DNA of 64,000 bases from Mesorhizobium sp. LMG 17147 (GTDB lineage Bacteria; Pseudomonadota; Alphaproteobacteria; Rhizobiales; Rhizobiaceae). Shown here piece after piece: positions 8,441 to 16,735 of the stretch. Each line of letters opens with the position of its first letter. Position 1 is the stretch's first letter. The position numbers and the translations under genes are program-made. The notes beneath the pieces are model-generated. The model saw only the letters and a program-made list of their open reading frames with translations. It was not told the DNA's origin and ran no database searches. The stretch spans positions 310,001 to 374,000 of the forward strand of contig NZ_JANCTC010000001.1 of assembly GCF_024297145.1 (NCBI RefSeq). The letters are read 5' to 3'.

Positions 8441-9979
8441 ATGTCACCAATCCAGACCCTTCGCAGACATCGCGTCGCCGCTCTGCTGGGCGCAGCGCTG
8501 ATCGTCAGCCCTTTCGCCCTGCCTCTCGCTCCCAGGCTGAATGATGTCCTGGCGGCAACGGTCACCCCTCCCGTCACCGGCATGACGGCGCCGAGCGGCT
8601 CGTTCGCGCCGGTCGTGGCGGCCGATAAACCGGCGGTGGTGACCATCACGACGGTCATGAAAGTACAACAGCCCGACACCATGAGCGACGCCTCTCCCTT
8701 TGGCGGAACCTCTCCTTTCGACGACTATTTCCGCCATTTCTTCGGTGACCAGGGATTGCCCGCTCCCAAAACACCGCCGGAACAGGCGCCGCGCACCGAG
8801 GCCCTCGGTTCAGGCTTCATCGTCGCCAGCGACGGCACCATCGTCACCAACAATCACGTTGTCGATGGCGCCCAATCGATCAAGGTGACGCTCGACGACG
8901 GCACCGAGCTTCCCGCCAAATTGATCGGCCATGACGCCAAGAACGATCTTGCCGTGCTCAAGGTCAAAGCGGGCAAGCCCCTGCCGACCGTCAGATGGGG
9001 CGATTCCGACAAGCTCATGCCGGGTGACCAGGTGCTCGCCTTCGGCAATCCTTTCGGCCTTGGTACCACGGTCACGGCCGGCATCGTCTCGGCGCGCGGC
9101 CGCGACCTGCACAGCGGGCCGTTTGACGACTTCATCCAGATCGACGCACCGATCAACCGGGGCAATTCCGGCGGCCCGCTGACGGATGTGAACGGCAATG
9201 TCGTCGGCATCAACACGGCGATCTTTTCGCCGAATGGCGGCAGCGTCGGCGTCGGCTTCGCCATCCCCTCGGACCAGGCGCAAAAGGTCGTCGCCAAGCT
9301 GATGAAGGGCGGCTCCATCCAGTACGGCTACCTCGGCGTCCAGATCCAGCCGGTGACGCCTGATATGGCGAGCGCCATCGGCCTCGATCACCCGGCCGGC
9401 GTGCTGGTCGCGCAGGTCAGCGACGGATCGCCGGCCGCCAAGGCCGGCATCGAGACCGGCGACGTCATCACCAGCTTCGCCGATCGCGACATAAAGGACC
9501 CAAGGGACCTGTCGCGCGCCGTCGCCGACGTTGCGCCCGGCACGAGGGAAACCCTCAATGTCTGGCGCAAGGGCCAAAGCCTGCAGATCTCCGTCGAGAT
9601 CGGGCGCAACGAAGACGACATGGCAACGGGATCGGTGACCGGCGATCAGGGTCAGCCGTCGACGGAGCAGGGCCTCCGTGCACCGGCGCTCGGTCTCCGC
9701 CTGATGGATGTCACCCCGGATGTACGCCAGGCAATGAACCTGGCAGGCAACCAGCACGGCGCACTGGTCGAGCGCGTCGACCCAAACAAGGCGGCATCGG
9801 CTTCCGGCATCCAGCCCGGCGATATCATCGTCGCCGTCGACCAGCATCCGGTGAGAAGCGCCAGGCAGGCTAACCAGGCGATCGTGCAGGCTGCCAAATC
9901 CGGCAAGAAATCGGTGCTGCTGCTTGTCCAGCGCGGCGACGCCCAGATGTTTGTTGCCGTCCCCTTCGCCAGTGGCTGA
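8441..9979 (+). CDS. degP: Do-family periplasmic serine protease
   Basis: A 512-residue envelope quality-control protease. A signal segment (residues 10-30) is followed by the trypsin-like domain with the complete triad: His139 in VTNNHVV, Asp169 in KNDLAVLK and Ser243 in NRGNSGGPL. Two PDZ domains follow, one beginning at YGYLGVQIQPVTPDM and one near the carboxyl end with GIQPGDIIVAVDQHPV. Length and layout match DegP/DegQ-like proteases of alphaproteobacteria, which usually have several copies, so the exact paralogue name is not certain. It degrades or refolds misfolded periplasmic proteins. Confidence 0.93.
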   Translation: MSPIQTLRRHRVAALLGAALIVSPFALPLAPRLNDVLAATVTPPVTGMTAPSGSFAPVVAADKPAVVTITTVMKVQQPDTMSDASPFGGTSPFDDYFRHFFGDQGLPAPKTPPEQAPRTEALGSGFIVASDGTIVTNNHVVDGAQSIKVTLDDGTELPAKLIGHDAKNDLAVLKVKAGKPLPTVRWGDSDKLMPGDQVLAFGNPFGLGTTVTAGIVSARGRDLHSGPFDDFIQIDAPINRGNSGGPLTDVNGNVVGINTAIFSPNGGSVGVGFAIPSDQAQKVVAKLMKGGSIQYGYLGVQIQPVTPDMASAIGLDHPAGVLVAQVSDGSPAAKAGIETGDVITSFADRDIKDPRDLSRAVADVAPGTRETLNVWRKGQSLQISVEIGRNEDDMATGSVTGDQGQPSTEQGLRAPALGLRLMDVTPDVRQAMNLAGNQHGALVERVDPNKAASASGIQPGDIIVAVDQHPVRSARQANQAIVQAAKSGKKSVLLLVQRGDAQMFVAVPFASG

Positions 9980-10106
9980 GGCAGGCGCCGCGCTGCCAAG
10001 ATCGATGGAGGGCATTGCCGGCCGAGCCAAGATTTCGGTTGCCCGCGCGCGCGTCTTCGAGAAAACTGACAAAGGTCGATTGGACCTTGCGCAACGGATA
10101 TTCTCG

Positions 10107-10718
10107 ATGGCTACCCGAGGCTTCTCTTCTGGACGAAAGCCGCCGACGGATACGGGTGCACGTCTCCCGCCGGGGCAATATCTCGAGCAAGGTTTCCCGG
10201 TCCTGTCGGCCGGCCCGACGCCGCATGTGCGCACCGAGGATTGGTCGTTCACGCTTAAGCACGGGCCGCGGCCGATCAAGAAGTGGAACTGGGCCGAGTT
10301 CAACGCGCTGCCCCTGACCAAGATGACGCGCGACATCCATTGCGTCACCGCATGGACCAAGTTCGACACGGCGTGGCAGGGCGTGCTGGTCGACGACATC
10401 CTTGCCGACGCCGGCATCGAGCCGCCCACCGCCTTCACGCTGGCGTTGGGTTTCGACGGCTATTCCACCAACGTGCCAACGAAGGATCTCACCGGCGGCA
10501 AGGCGATGGTGGCGCTGCTTTACGAGGGCAAGCCGATCACCCTCGACCATGGCGGCCCGGCGCGGCTGCTCGTTCCGCATCTCTATTTCTGGAAATCGGC
10601 CAAATGGCTGAACGGGCTGCAGTTCACCGAGCGTGACGAGCCGGGTTTCTGGGAGTTGCGAGGCTATCATATCTATGGCGACCCGTGGCGCGAGCAGCGC
10701 TACACGAACGATCCATGA
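10107..10718 (+). CDS. Sulfite-oxidase-type molybdopterin oxidoreductase
   Basis: A 203-residue protein containing only the molybdenum-cofactor domain of the sulfite oxidase superfamily. DIHCVTAWTKFDTAWQGV carries the conserved cysteine (Cys79) that ligates molybdenum, and GGPARLLVPHLYFWKSAKW is the usual cofactor-binding region. No signal peptide is visible, unlike MsrP, so a cytoplasmic location is likely. The start at 10107 removes a non-family extension that an upstream in-frame ATG at 9924 would add. Its stop overlaps the start of the flavin reductase gene by four bases, which suggests that the reductase supplies electrons to it. The substrate is unknown. Confidence 0.88.
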   Translation: MATRGFSSGRKPPTDTGARLPPGQYLEQGFPVLSAGPTPHVRTEDWSFTLKHGPRPIKKWNWAEFNALPLTKMTRDIHCVTAWTKFDTAWQGVLVDDILADAGIEPPTAFTLALGFDGYSTNVPTKDLTGGKAMVALLYEGKPITLDHGGPARLLVPHLYFWKSAKWLNGLQFTERDEPGFWELRGYHIYGDPWREQRYTNDP

Positions 10719-11461
10719 GCGACGCACCGGCGGCGCAGTCGCCCTGGCAGATAGTCACCATCACCCGCATCCAAAAGCGCACGCCGCGCGTCACCAGCTT
10801 TTTCCTGCAGCCGTCGCGGCCCTTCGCCTACCGTGCCGGACAGCATGTCGATGTCAGGCTGACGGCGCCTGACGGTTATCAGGCGCGGCGCTCCTACTCC
10901 ATCGCCTCGGCACCGGAGACCGGCGAGACCATCGAGCTGGCGATTGAAAAACTCGAGGACGGCGAGGTCTCGCCGTTCTTTCACGAGATCGCGGCAGTGG
11001 GCGACGAGTTCGAATTGCGCGGGCCGCTCGGCGGCCATTTCGTCTGGTCCGACGGCGATGGCGGACCGCTCCTGCTCGCCGGCGGTGGGTCGGGCGTGGT
11101 GCCGCTGATGTCGATGGTCCGTCACCGGGCGATGCGGGGGTCGCTGGTTGCCGCCGCCCTGGTGGTTTCGGCGCGGGTCTGGGACGAGGTGATCTTTCGC
11201 GACGAGCTGATCGACCTCGCCGAGCGCCGGGATGGCTTCGACCTGGTGCTGACGCTGACGCGCGAGCCGGCCCGCCGTCCGGCGGATTATGCGCGGCGGG
11301 TCGACGCCGCGATGATGGTGCAAGCCATGACCAGGCTGCCCGCGCCGCCGAAGCTGGCCTTTGTCTGCGGCTCGAACGCATTCGTGACGGCCGCCGCCGA
11401 GGCACTGATCGATGCCGGGGTGCCTGCGGCTCTAATCCGCACCGAACGCTACGGGGTCTGA
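10715..11461 (+). CDS. Ferredoxin-NADP reductase-like flavoprotein
   Basis: A 248-residue FAD/NAD(P)H oxidoreductase. RRSYSIASAPETG is the FAD-binding motif, LLAGGGSGVVPLMSMVRH the nicotinamide-nucleotide motif, and FVCGSNAFV the carboxyl-terminal Cys-Gly motif of the family. No 2Fe-2S domain is attached, so it should pass electrons directly to a partner. The ATG overlaps the TGA of the preceding molybdenum protein gene (ATGA), indicating translational coupling and a likely two-component redox system. Confidence 0.9.
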   Translation: MSDAPAAQSPWQIVTITRIQKRTPRVTSFFLQPSRPFAYRAGQHVDVRLTAPDGYQARRSYSIASAPETGETIELAIEKLEDGEVSPFFHEIAAVGDEFELRGPLGGHFVWSDGDGGPLLLAGGGSGVVPLMSMVRHRAMRGSLVAAALVVSARVWDEVIFRDELIDLAERRDGFDLVLTLTREPARRPADYARRVDAAMMVQAMTRLPAPPKLAFVCGSNAFVTAAAEALIDAGVPAALIRTERYGV

Positions 11462-11900
11462 CCGGTTCTGCTTGCCCGGTTGCTGCCTTTGCCGGCCGGC
11501 CTAAACGGGCCGAAAACCGGCGGAACGGCGAGGCCGCGCTTGGCTGAAATGGTTAACGATTCGACAAACAACCCCGGCTGTGACTTTTATCGGTTTAAAA
11601 AATCGAACCGAACGGTTCGTTTCTGTTGACAATGCGTGCAGGACGCTGTGAACGCTGCCTCCCAAGTCACCTTGCAGCCAGACCGAGGCGATGGGATATC
11701 TCGCTGATATTAAATAATAAAAATGTGGCGGAGGGAATCCGTGGCACAATTTCAAGGTGTAGATTCTTGGTCCACACCAAACAACTTCGTGATTGGAAAC
11801 TGGCCATTGGCTTTCCCACATCGGGGCGGTCCGAACGACGCGAACTCCTCCCAAGACACGCCGCTAGACGGACTGAGACTAAGATACTGGAGTACTAAAA
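11462..11900. other. 439-bp intergenic region upstream of small secreted protein genes
   Basis: Less GC-rich than its surroundings. It contains a dyad at 11604-11619 and a TTGACA at 11626-11631; no good minus-10 box follows at the standard distance. The last 200 bases look like a long 5' leader for the first small secreted protein. Short open frames here show no recognisable protein. Confidence 0.4.
11604..11619. promoter_or_regulatory. Candidate operator dyad next to a TTGACA hexamer
   Basis: CGAACC (11604-11609) and GGTTCG (11614-11619) form a dyad around GAAC, six bases before TTGACA at 11626-11631. The form resembles TetR-type operators, and the position next to a minus-35-like hexamer suggests control of the downstream small secreted protein genes. 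No cognate regulator is adjacent. Confidence 0.35.
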
Positions 11901-12104
11901 ATGAATAAGATCGCTCTTGCCGCCGTCGCCGTTTTGGCCATCACCGGCAGCGCCTTCGCCGGCAGCGACAATTATGGTTCCAATGGTGCGAACCAGCCTG
12001 CCGCCTCGGGCGACAGCTCGTACACGGCTTCCATTCAGAAGCCGGCTGATGCTGACAAGCAGCCTGTCCAGGGCGCCGACCGGAACCTCTTCGGCAACAA
12101 CTAA
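11901..12104 (+). CDS. Small secreted protein, DUF680-like, copy 1
   Basis: A 67-residue protein with a clear signal peptide: MNKIALAAVAVLAITG followed by a cleavage site after AFA. The mature part is about 46 residues, low in hydrophobic content (GSDNYGSNGANQPAAS), and ends in QGADRNLFGNN. It is nearly identical to the next gene through the signal peptide and the first 16 mature residues. I recall the DUF680 family as small proteins found largely in Mesorhizobium; the function is unknown. TGGAG lies before the ATG. No cysteines, so no disulfide-stabilised peptide. Confidence 0.8.
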   Translation: MNKIALAAVAVLAITGSAFAGSDNYGSNGANQPAASGDSSYTASIQKPADADKQPVQGADRNLFGNN

Positions 12105-12122
12105 CAGCCGATCCCAGCATCA

Positions 12123-12146
12123 GGGCGGCGGGCATATCCGCCGCCC
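12123..12146 (+). terminator. Hairpin after secreted protein copy 1
   Basis: GGGCGGCGG (12123-12131) pairs with CCGCCGCCC (12138-12146) around GCATAT. No T-tract follows, so it may protect the mRNA end or attenuate rather than fully terminate. The same kind of hairpin follows copies 2 and 3. Confidence 0.55.
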
Positions 12147-12175
12147 GGGATCTGAAAAAATTCAGGAGTATTGAA

Positions 12176-12382
12176 ATGAAAAAGATCTTTCTTGCCGCCG
12201 TCGCCGTTTTGGCCATCACCGGCAGCGCCTTCGCCGGCAGCGACAATTATGGTTCCAACGGAGCCAACCAGCCGGCTGTCGCGGTCGACAGCTCGTACAC
12301 GGCCTCCCTCAAGAAGTCGGATCAGGCTGAAAAGCAGCCGGTCGGCCAGGGCGCCGATCGCAACCTCTTCGGCAACAACTAA
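12176..12382 (+). CDS. Small secreted protein, DUF680-like, copy 2
   Basis: A 68-residue paralogue of the preceding gene: same signal peptide (AAVAVLAITGSAFA), same start of the mature region (GSDNYGSNGANQPA), a divergent middle (SSYTASLKKSDQAEKQ) and the same end, QGADRNLFGNN. TTCAGGAGTATTGAA before the ATG is a good ribosome binding site and is shared with copy 3. The spacing and the conserved bases around the stop codon (AACAACTAACAGCCGA) show that the unit duplicated together with its flanks. The product is predicted to be exported to the periplasm or outside. Confidence 0.8.
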   Translation: MKKIFLAAVAVLAITGSAFAGSDNYGSNGANQPAVAVDSSYTASLKKSDQAEKQPVGQGADRNLFGNN

Positions 12383-12396
12383 CAGCCGATCCCACC

Positions 12397-12429
12397 ATCA
12401 AGGCGGGCGGGCATGCCCGCCGCTTTGAT
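12397..12429 (+). terminator. Hairpin after secreted protein copy 2
   Basis: ATCAAGGCGGGCGGGC on the left pairs imperfectly with GCCCGCCGCTTTGAT on the right around AT. The hairpin ends 22 bases before the ATG of copy 3 and has no clear T-tract, so read-through into copy 3 is likely. Confidence 0.5.
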
Positions 12430-12451
12430 CCGAAAATCCAGGAGTATCCAA

Positions 12452-12691
12452 ATGAAAAAGATTGTTCTTACTGCCGCCGCTCTCTTGATTGCCGCCGGCG
12501 GCGCCTATGCCCAAAACGACAATGTTGGCGGGAGCGACATCAACAAGCAGTCGACCGTCAATGTCGACAAGACGCAGACATATTCGGTGCGTGACAGCAA
12601 CTCGCCGATCTACAAGTTGCTGAATTCGTCTGGCGATGTGCCCAAGTCCGCGCCTCAGGGCGCCGACCGCAACCTCTTCGGCAACAACTAA
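12452..12691 (+). CDS. Small secreted protein, DUF680-like, copy 3
   Basis: A 79-residue, more divergent paralogue. It has a signal peptide ending in GGAYA, a mature region beginning QNDNVGGSDINKQSTV, an insert (TYSVRDSNSPIYKLLNSSG) absent from copies 1 and 2, and the identical end QGADRNLFGNN. The start at 12452 has CAGGAG at the right distance; an in-frame ATG at 12413 would place extra residues before the signal peptide. The invariant end across otherwise diverged copies suggests that the carboxyl terminus is the functional part. Confidence 0.8.
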   Translation: MKKIVLTAAALLIAAGGAYAQNDNVGGSDINKQSTVNVDKTQTYSVRDSNSPIYKLLNSSGDVPKSAPQGADRNLFGNN

Positions 12692-12712
12692 CAGCCGAAC
12701 CGGAAATTAAAA

Positions 12713-12745
12713 ACAAGAGCGGCGGGCCATGCCCGCCGCTCTTGT
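12713..12745. terminator. Strong bidirectional terminator hairpin
   Basis: ACAAGAGCGGCGGGC (12713-12727) and its exact reverse complement (12731-12745) form a 15-bp stem with a three-base loop CAT. It lies between the third small secreted protein gene and the convergent aglK gene, so it can stop transcription from both sides. Confidence 0.8.
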
Positions 12746-12772
12746 CTCTGCGTGGCGGAAAAAACGCCTGCC

Positions 12773-13885
12773 TCAAGCCGCCTTTGCTTCTGCTTCATGG
12801 AGCGCGAAGGAGTGTCCGTCCGCGTCGAAAATATGCAGGTCGCCGGCATCCGCCGTCAGCCGCATCGACGCCCCGCGCTTGACCTCGACATTGCCCGGCA
12901 GCTTGGTCACCAGCGGCAGGTCGGCGCGGCCGATGTCGACATAGACGAGTTGGACCTCGCCGAGCTGCTCGACATAATCGACCGTCCCTTCGAACAAATA
13001 GTCGGCGCCGGCTGCGATCATCAGATCCTCCGGCCGCACCCCGAAGCTCACCGCAGCGCCTTTCGCCGAGGCAGGCGTTGCGATCGGCACCGTTGCCTTG
13101 CGGCCGCCGACATGGCTGACGACCGTCGGGTTGCCGGTCCTGTCGATCGTCGCCGGCAGCATGTTCATCGCCGGCGAGCCGATGAACTGGGCGACGAACA
13201 GGTTGCCGGGCCGCTTGTAGAGCTCCATCGGCGTGCCGACCTGTTCGATATGGCCTTCCTTCAGCACCACGATGCGGTCGGCCAGCGTCATGGCCTCGAC
13301 CTGGTCGTGGGTGACATAGATCATCGTTGTGGCCGGCATCGATTCCTTGAGCTTGGCGATCTCGATGCGAGTGGCGACGCGCAGCGCCGCATCGAGGTTG
13401 GATAGCGGCTCGTCGAACAAGAAGACCTTGGGATTGCGCACGATGGCGCGGCCGATGGCGACACGCTGGCGCTGGCCGCCCGACATCGCCTTGGGCAGGC
13501 GGTCGAGATATTTGGTCAGCTGCAGGATCTCGGCCGCCTGGCGCACCCGCTTGTCGATCTCGGCCTTGCTTTCCTTGCCGATCTTCATCGAGAACGCCAT
13601 GTTGTCGTAGACGGTCATGTGCGGATAGAGCGCATAGGACTGGAACACCATCGCGATGCCGCGCTTTGACGGCGGCACGTCGTTAACAATCTCGCCGTCG
13701 ATCTTGAGCTCGCCTGATGTGATCTCCTCCAGCCCGGCGATGCAGCGCAGCAAGGTGGACTTGCCGCAACCAGACGGACCGACGAAGACGATGAATTCGC
13801 CCGACTTTATGTCGAGGTCGACGCCGTGCAGAATGTTGAGATTGCCATATGATTTCCTCACTTGCCTTAGCGTGACATCGGCCAT
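12773..13885 (-). CDS. aglK: Alpha-glucoside ABC transporter ATPase
   Basis: The 370-residue ATP-binding subunit that energises the AglF/AglG permease. It shows Walker A GPSGCGKST (residues 36-44), signature MSGGQRQRVAIG, Walker B VFLFDEPLSNLD and switch YVTHDQVEAMTLADR, followed by a MalK/UgpC-type carboxyl-terminal regulatory domain (FIGSPAMNMLPATI onward). The start at 13885 is chosen because family members begin MADVTLRQVRKSYG and CTGGAGAG precedes it; the frame is open further upstream without homology. It is last in the aglE-F-G-A-K order known from Sinorhizobium meliloti, 25 bases after aglA. Confidence 0.93.
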   Translation of the reverse strand: MADVTLRQVRKSYGNLNILHGVDLDIKSGEFIVFVGPSGCGKSTLLRCIAGLEEITSGELKIDGEIVNDVPPSKRGIAMVFQSYALYPHMTVYDNMAFSMKIGKESKAEIDKRVRQAAEILQLTKYLDRLPKAMSGGQRQRVAIGRAIVRNPKVFLFDEPLSNLDAALRVATRIEIAKLKESMPATTMIYVTHDQVEAMTLADRIVVLKEGHIEQVGTPMELYKRPGNLFVAQFIGSPAMNMLPATIDRTGNPTVVSHVGGRKATVPIATPASAKGAAVSFGVRPEDLMIAAGADYLFEGTVDYVEQLGEVQLVYVDIGRADLPLVTKLPGNVEVKRGASMRLTADAGDLHIFDADGHSFALHEAEAKAA

Positions 13886-13910
13886 GGTACTCTCCAGTTC
13901 TTCCTTGAAT

Positions 13911-15575
13911 TCAGTCGATACGCCCGAACCAGGCGCCATAGCCGCCGAGGCGGATAGTGCCGGCGCCAGTCTGTCCCGAAAAGCCGTGTCCCGGCAAGGG
14001 CTGCAGTGAGCGGCCGCCAAGATCGACCTCGGCCGGCTTTGCGCCGAGATTGAAGGCGCAGACGATCTGCTCGTTGCCTTCGCGGCGTGTGAAGGCGACG
14101 GTGTCGCCCTCGCTTTCGATGAACTCGATATCGCCCTTGGCCAGTGCCGGATGAGCACGGCGGAAAGCCAGGAAGCGCCGGTAGTGCTCGAGCAGCGAGC
14201 CGTCGTCGCCCTGCTGCACATTGACCGCTTGCGCAAGGTGCTTGGCCGGCACCGGCAACCAGGGCTTTGCCGTCGAGAAGCCGCCATTGCGGGCAGCGCC
14301 GTCCCAAACCATTGGCGTGCGGCAGCCGTCGCGGCCCTTGAATTCCGGCCAGAAGCGGATGCCGTACGGGTCCTGCAGATCCTCGAAGCTGAGTTCGGCC
14401 TCGCTGAGCCCGAGCTCCTCGCCCTGATAGATGCAGACCGAGCCGCGCAACGACATCAGCAGCGCCGAGATGACCTTGAGGTACGCGGTCGGGTCCGGCT
14501 CGGCGGCTGCCCAGCGCGAGGCAGGGCGCATCACGTCATGGTTGGAGAAGGCCCAGCACGACCAGCCGTCGCTGGCCACCTTGCCGAAGGTTTCCAGCAC
14601 CGAGCGCACCTTCGCCGCGCTGATCTTCTCCGGCGCCAGGAAGTCGAAGGAGTAACACATATGGACGCGCTTGCCGCCGGCCGTATAGGCCGCCACGACT
14701 TCCAGCCCACGCTGCGAATCGCCGACTTCGCCAACCGCGGCCGTCGCCGGATATTCGTCGAGCAAGGCGCGGAAGCGTTCGAGGAAGCCGAGGTTTTCAG
14801 GCCGGCTCTTGTCGTAGAGATGGTCCTGGTAGTTGTAGGGGTTGACGGCCGGCGCCGTCTGGTCGTTGCGCTGCTCGGGCGGCAGCGGCGGATTGTCTTC
14901 CAGGCCTTGGCTGTGGAAGTAGAAATTGATGGTATCGAGGCGGAAACCATCGACGCCGCGCTCCAGCCAGAAGCGGGTGACGTCGAGCAGCGCATCCTGG
15001 ACCGCGCGGCTGTGGAAATTGAGGTCGGGCTGCTCGGCCAGGAAATTATGCAGGTAATATTGCTGGCGGCTGGTGTCCCACTGCCAGGCCGAGCCGCCGA
15101 AGATCGAGAGCCAGTTGTTGGGCGGCGTGCCGTCCGGCTTGGCGTCCGCCCAGACATACCAGTCGGCTTTTGGATTGCTGCGGCTGGAGCGGCTCTCCTT
15201 GAACCAGGGATGGACGTCGGCGGTGTGCGAGAGCACCTCGTCGATCATCACCTTGAGGCCAAGCCGGTGCGCCTCGGCGGTCAGCGCGTCGAAGTCCGCC
15301 AGCGTGCCGAACATCGGATCGACATCGCAATAGTCCGACACGTCGTAGCCAAAGTCCTTCATCGGCGATTTGAAGAACGGCGAGATCCAGATGGCGTCGA
15401 CGCCGAGCGAGGCGATATAGGGCAGCCGGCCGATAATGCCTCTGAGGTCGCCGATACCGTCGCCGTTCGAATCCTGGTAGCTGCGCGGGTAAATCTGGTA
15501 GATCACGGCACCTCGCCACCAGTCGCGATCGATAGCGAGATCGGGCTTCGGTGTGGCCTTCAAAGCGGATTGCAT
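13911..15575 (-). CDS. aglA: Alpha-glucosidase, GH13
   Basis: A 554-residue cytoplasmic glycoside hydrolase family 13 enzyme that would split imported alpha-glucosides such as sucrose, maltose or trehalose. Catalytic residues are visible: nucleophile Asp214 in GFRLDTINF, acid/base Glu283 in AVGEVGDS and the transition-state Asp347 in FSNHDVMR. The amino terminus WWRGAVIYQIYPRSYQDSNGDG is the usual start of the barrel. There is no signal peptide, which fits hydrolysis after uptake by AglEFGK. It lies four bases after aglG and 25 before aglK on the same strand. Confidence 0.94.
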   Translation of the reverse strand: MQSALKATPKPDLAIDRDWWRGAVIYQIYPRSYQDSNGDGIGDLRGIIGRLPYIASLGVDAIWISPFFKSPMKDFGYDVSDYCDVDPMFGTLADFDALTAEAHRLGLKVMIDEVLSHTADVHPWFKESRSSRSNPKADWYVWADAKPDGTPPNNWLSIFGGSAWQWDTSRQQYYLHNFLAEQPDLNFHSRAVQDALLDVTRFWLERGVDGFRLDTINFYFHSQGLEDNPPLPPEQRNDQTAPAVNPYNYQDHLYDKSRPENLGFLERFRALLDEYPATAAVGEVGDSQRGLEVVAAYTAGGKRVHMCYSFDFLAPEKISAAKVRSVLETFGKVASDGWSCWAFSNHDVMRPASRWAAAEPDPTAYLKVISALLMSLRGSVCIYQGEELGLSEAELSFEDLQDPYGIRFWPEFKGRDGCRTPMVWDGAARNGGFSTAKPWLPVPAKHLAQAVNVQQGDDGSLLEHYRRFLAFRRAHPALAKGDIEFIESEGDTVAFTRREGNEQIVCAFNLGAKPAEVDLGGRSLQPLPGHGFSGQTGAGTIRLGGYGAWFGRID

Positions 15576-15579
15576 GATC

Positions 15580-16734
15580 TCAACCTCCTTTCACCGAGCC
15601 GGCAAGCAGCCCGCGGACGAAATAGCGCTGCAGCGAGAAGAACACGATCAGCGGCACGATGATGGTAACGAAGGCCGACGTCGTCAGGATCTCCCAGTCG
15701 CCGCCGCGCGAGCCGAGCAACGCATTGAGCTTGGCGGTCAGCACGATCTGGTCGCCCTCGGTACCAAGGAAAACCATCGCCACCAGCAGATCGTTCCACA
15801 CCCAGAGAAACTGGAAGATGGCGAACGAGGCCAGCACCGGGAACGACAAGGGCAGCACGATCTTGACGAAGATCTCGAAATCGCTGGCCCCGTCGATGCG
15901 CGCAGACTCCATGATCTCGCGTGGCAGGCCGGCGATATAGCTCCTCAACAGATAGATGGCGAAAGGCAGGCCGAAGCCGGTATGCGCCAGCCAGATGCCG
16001 AGATAGGTCTTCGACGGCACGCCGAAGAAGCTGCCGACGCCGTTGTAGAGCTTCAACAGCGGGATCAGCGACATCTGCAGCGGAACGACCAGGAGGCCGA
16101 TGATGACGGCGATGAGCAGGGCCCGGCCGGGAAAGCGCATCCAGGCCAAAGCGTAAGCGGCGAACGCGGCGATCAGGATCGGGATGACGGTCGCCGGAAT
16201 GGTGACGGTCAGCGAGTTCATGAAGGAGCGGCCGATGCCTTCCGAAAACAGCACCGTGTCGTAATTGTCGGTGGTGAATTTCGGCGGCGCCGAGGAGGCG
16301 TAATAGACGCGCTGGCCGCGTTCGCCTTCGAAAGCCTTCGGCGAGGTCATGACGAAACTGCCGTCGGCATTGAGCTGCAGGGTCACGCCGTCGCCGAGAT
16401 CGGCTGTCGTGCCGGCGGGATATTGCGTCGGCGCTGCCGACTTGACGCCGAAGGCGCTGATATTACGGGCCGGGCCGTCGCCGAAGATGTTGCCTTGCAG
16501 GACGAACTTGCCGTCCTTCTCGACCTGCGCCGAGGCGGGCGGCAGCCGTCCGGCTTCCGTCTGGCTGGAACTGGTGAACGAGTTCCACCAGCCCGAAGCG
16601 ATGATCTGGTCCTTGTCGCGCAGCGACGAGACCAGAATGCCGAGCGTCGGGATCGTCCAGATCGCAACGAAGATGAAAACGGCGATATGGACGCCGAAAC
16701 GGCTGACAAAGGACTTTCCGGTCGAGACAGTCAT
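15580..16734 (-). CDS. aglG: Alpha-glucoside ABC permease, MalG type
   Basis: A 384-residue inner-membrane permease. After the first membrane segment (about residues 14-36) there is an extracytoplasmic insertion of roughly 100 residues (to about position 155), followed by the standard MalG-like helices and the EAA loop (ESARIDGASDFEIF) that contacts the ATPase. The family length without the insertion is about 280, so the insertion explains the size and is characteristic of AglG as I recall it. It begins two bases after the aglF stop, implying tight translational coupling. Confidence 0.92.
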   Translation of the reverse strand: MTVSTGKSFVSRFGVHIAVFIFVAIWTIPTLGILVSSLRDKDQIIASGWWNSFTSSSQTEAGRLPPASAQVEKDGKFVLQGNIFGDGPARNISAFGVKSAAPTQYPAGTTADLGDGVTLQLNADGSFVMTSPKAFEGERGQRVYYASSAPPKFTTDNYDTVLFSEGIGRSFMNSLTVTIPATVIPILIAAFAAYALAWMRFPGRALLIAVIIGLLVVPLQMSLIPLLKLYNGVGSFFGVPSKTYLGIWLAHTGFGLPFAIYLLRSYIAGLPREIMESARIDGASDFEIFVKIVLPLSFPVLASFAIFQFLWVWNDLLVAMVFLGTEGDQIVLTAKLNALLGSRGGDWEILTTSAFVTIIVPLIVFFSLQRYFVRGLLAGSVKGG

Positions 16735-16735
16735 C

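Noticed and set aside
8810..10438. A 542-codon open frame opposite the Do protease and Moco gene
   Set aside because: It spans parts of two real genes on the other strand and shows no protein family features.
13686..14287. Amino-terminal extension of aglK to 14287
   Set aside because: The extension overlaps aglA and has no ABC-family similarity; the ATG at 13885 has a ribosome binding site and begins at the family start.
14151..15662. A 503-codon open frame opposite aglA
   Set aside because: Mirror of a well-supported GH13 gene with no recognisable domain or ribosome binding site.
15580..16734. The long periplasmic insertion of AglG as a novel domain
   Set aside because: As I recall, AglG proteins of rhizobia carry this insertion, so it is a family feature rather than a new fusion.
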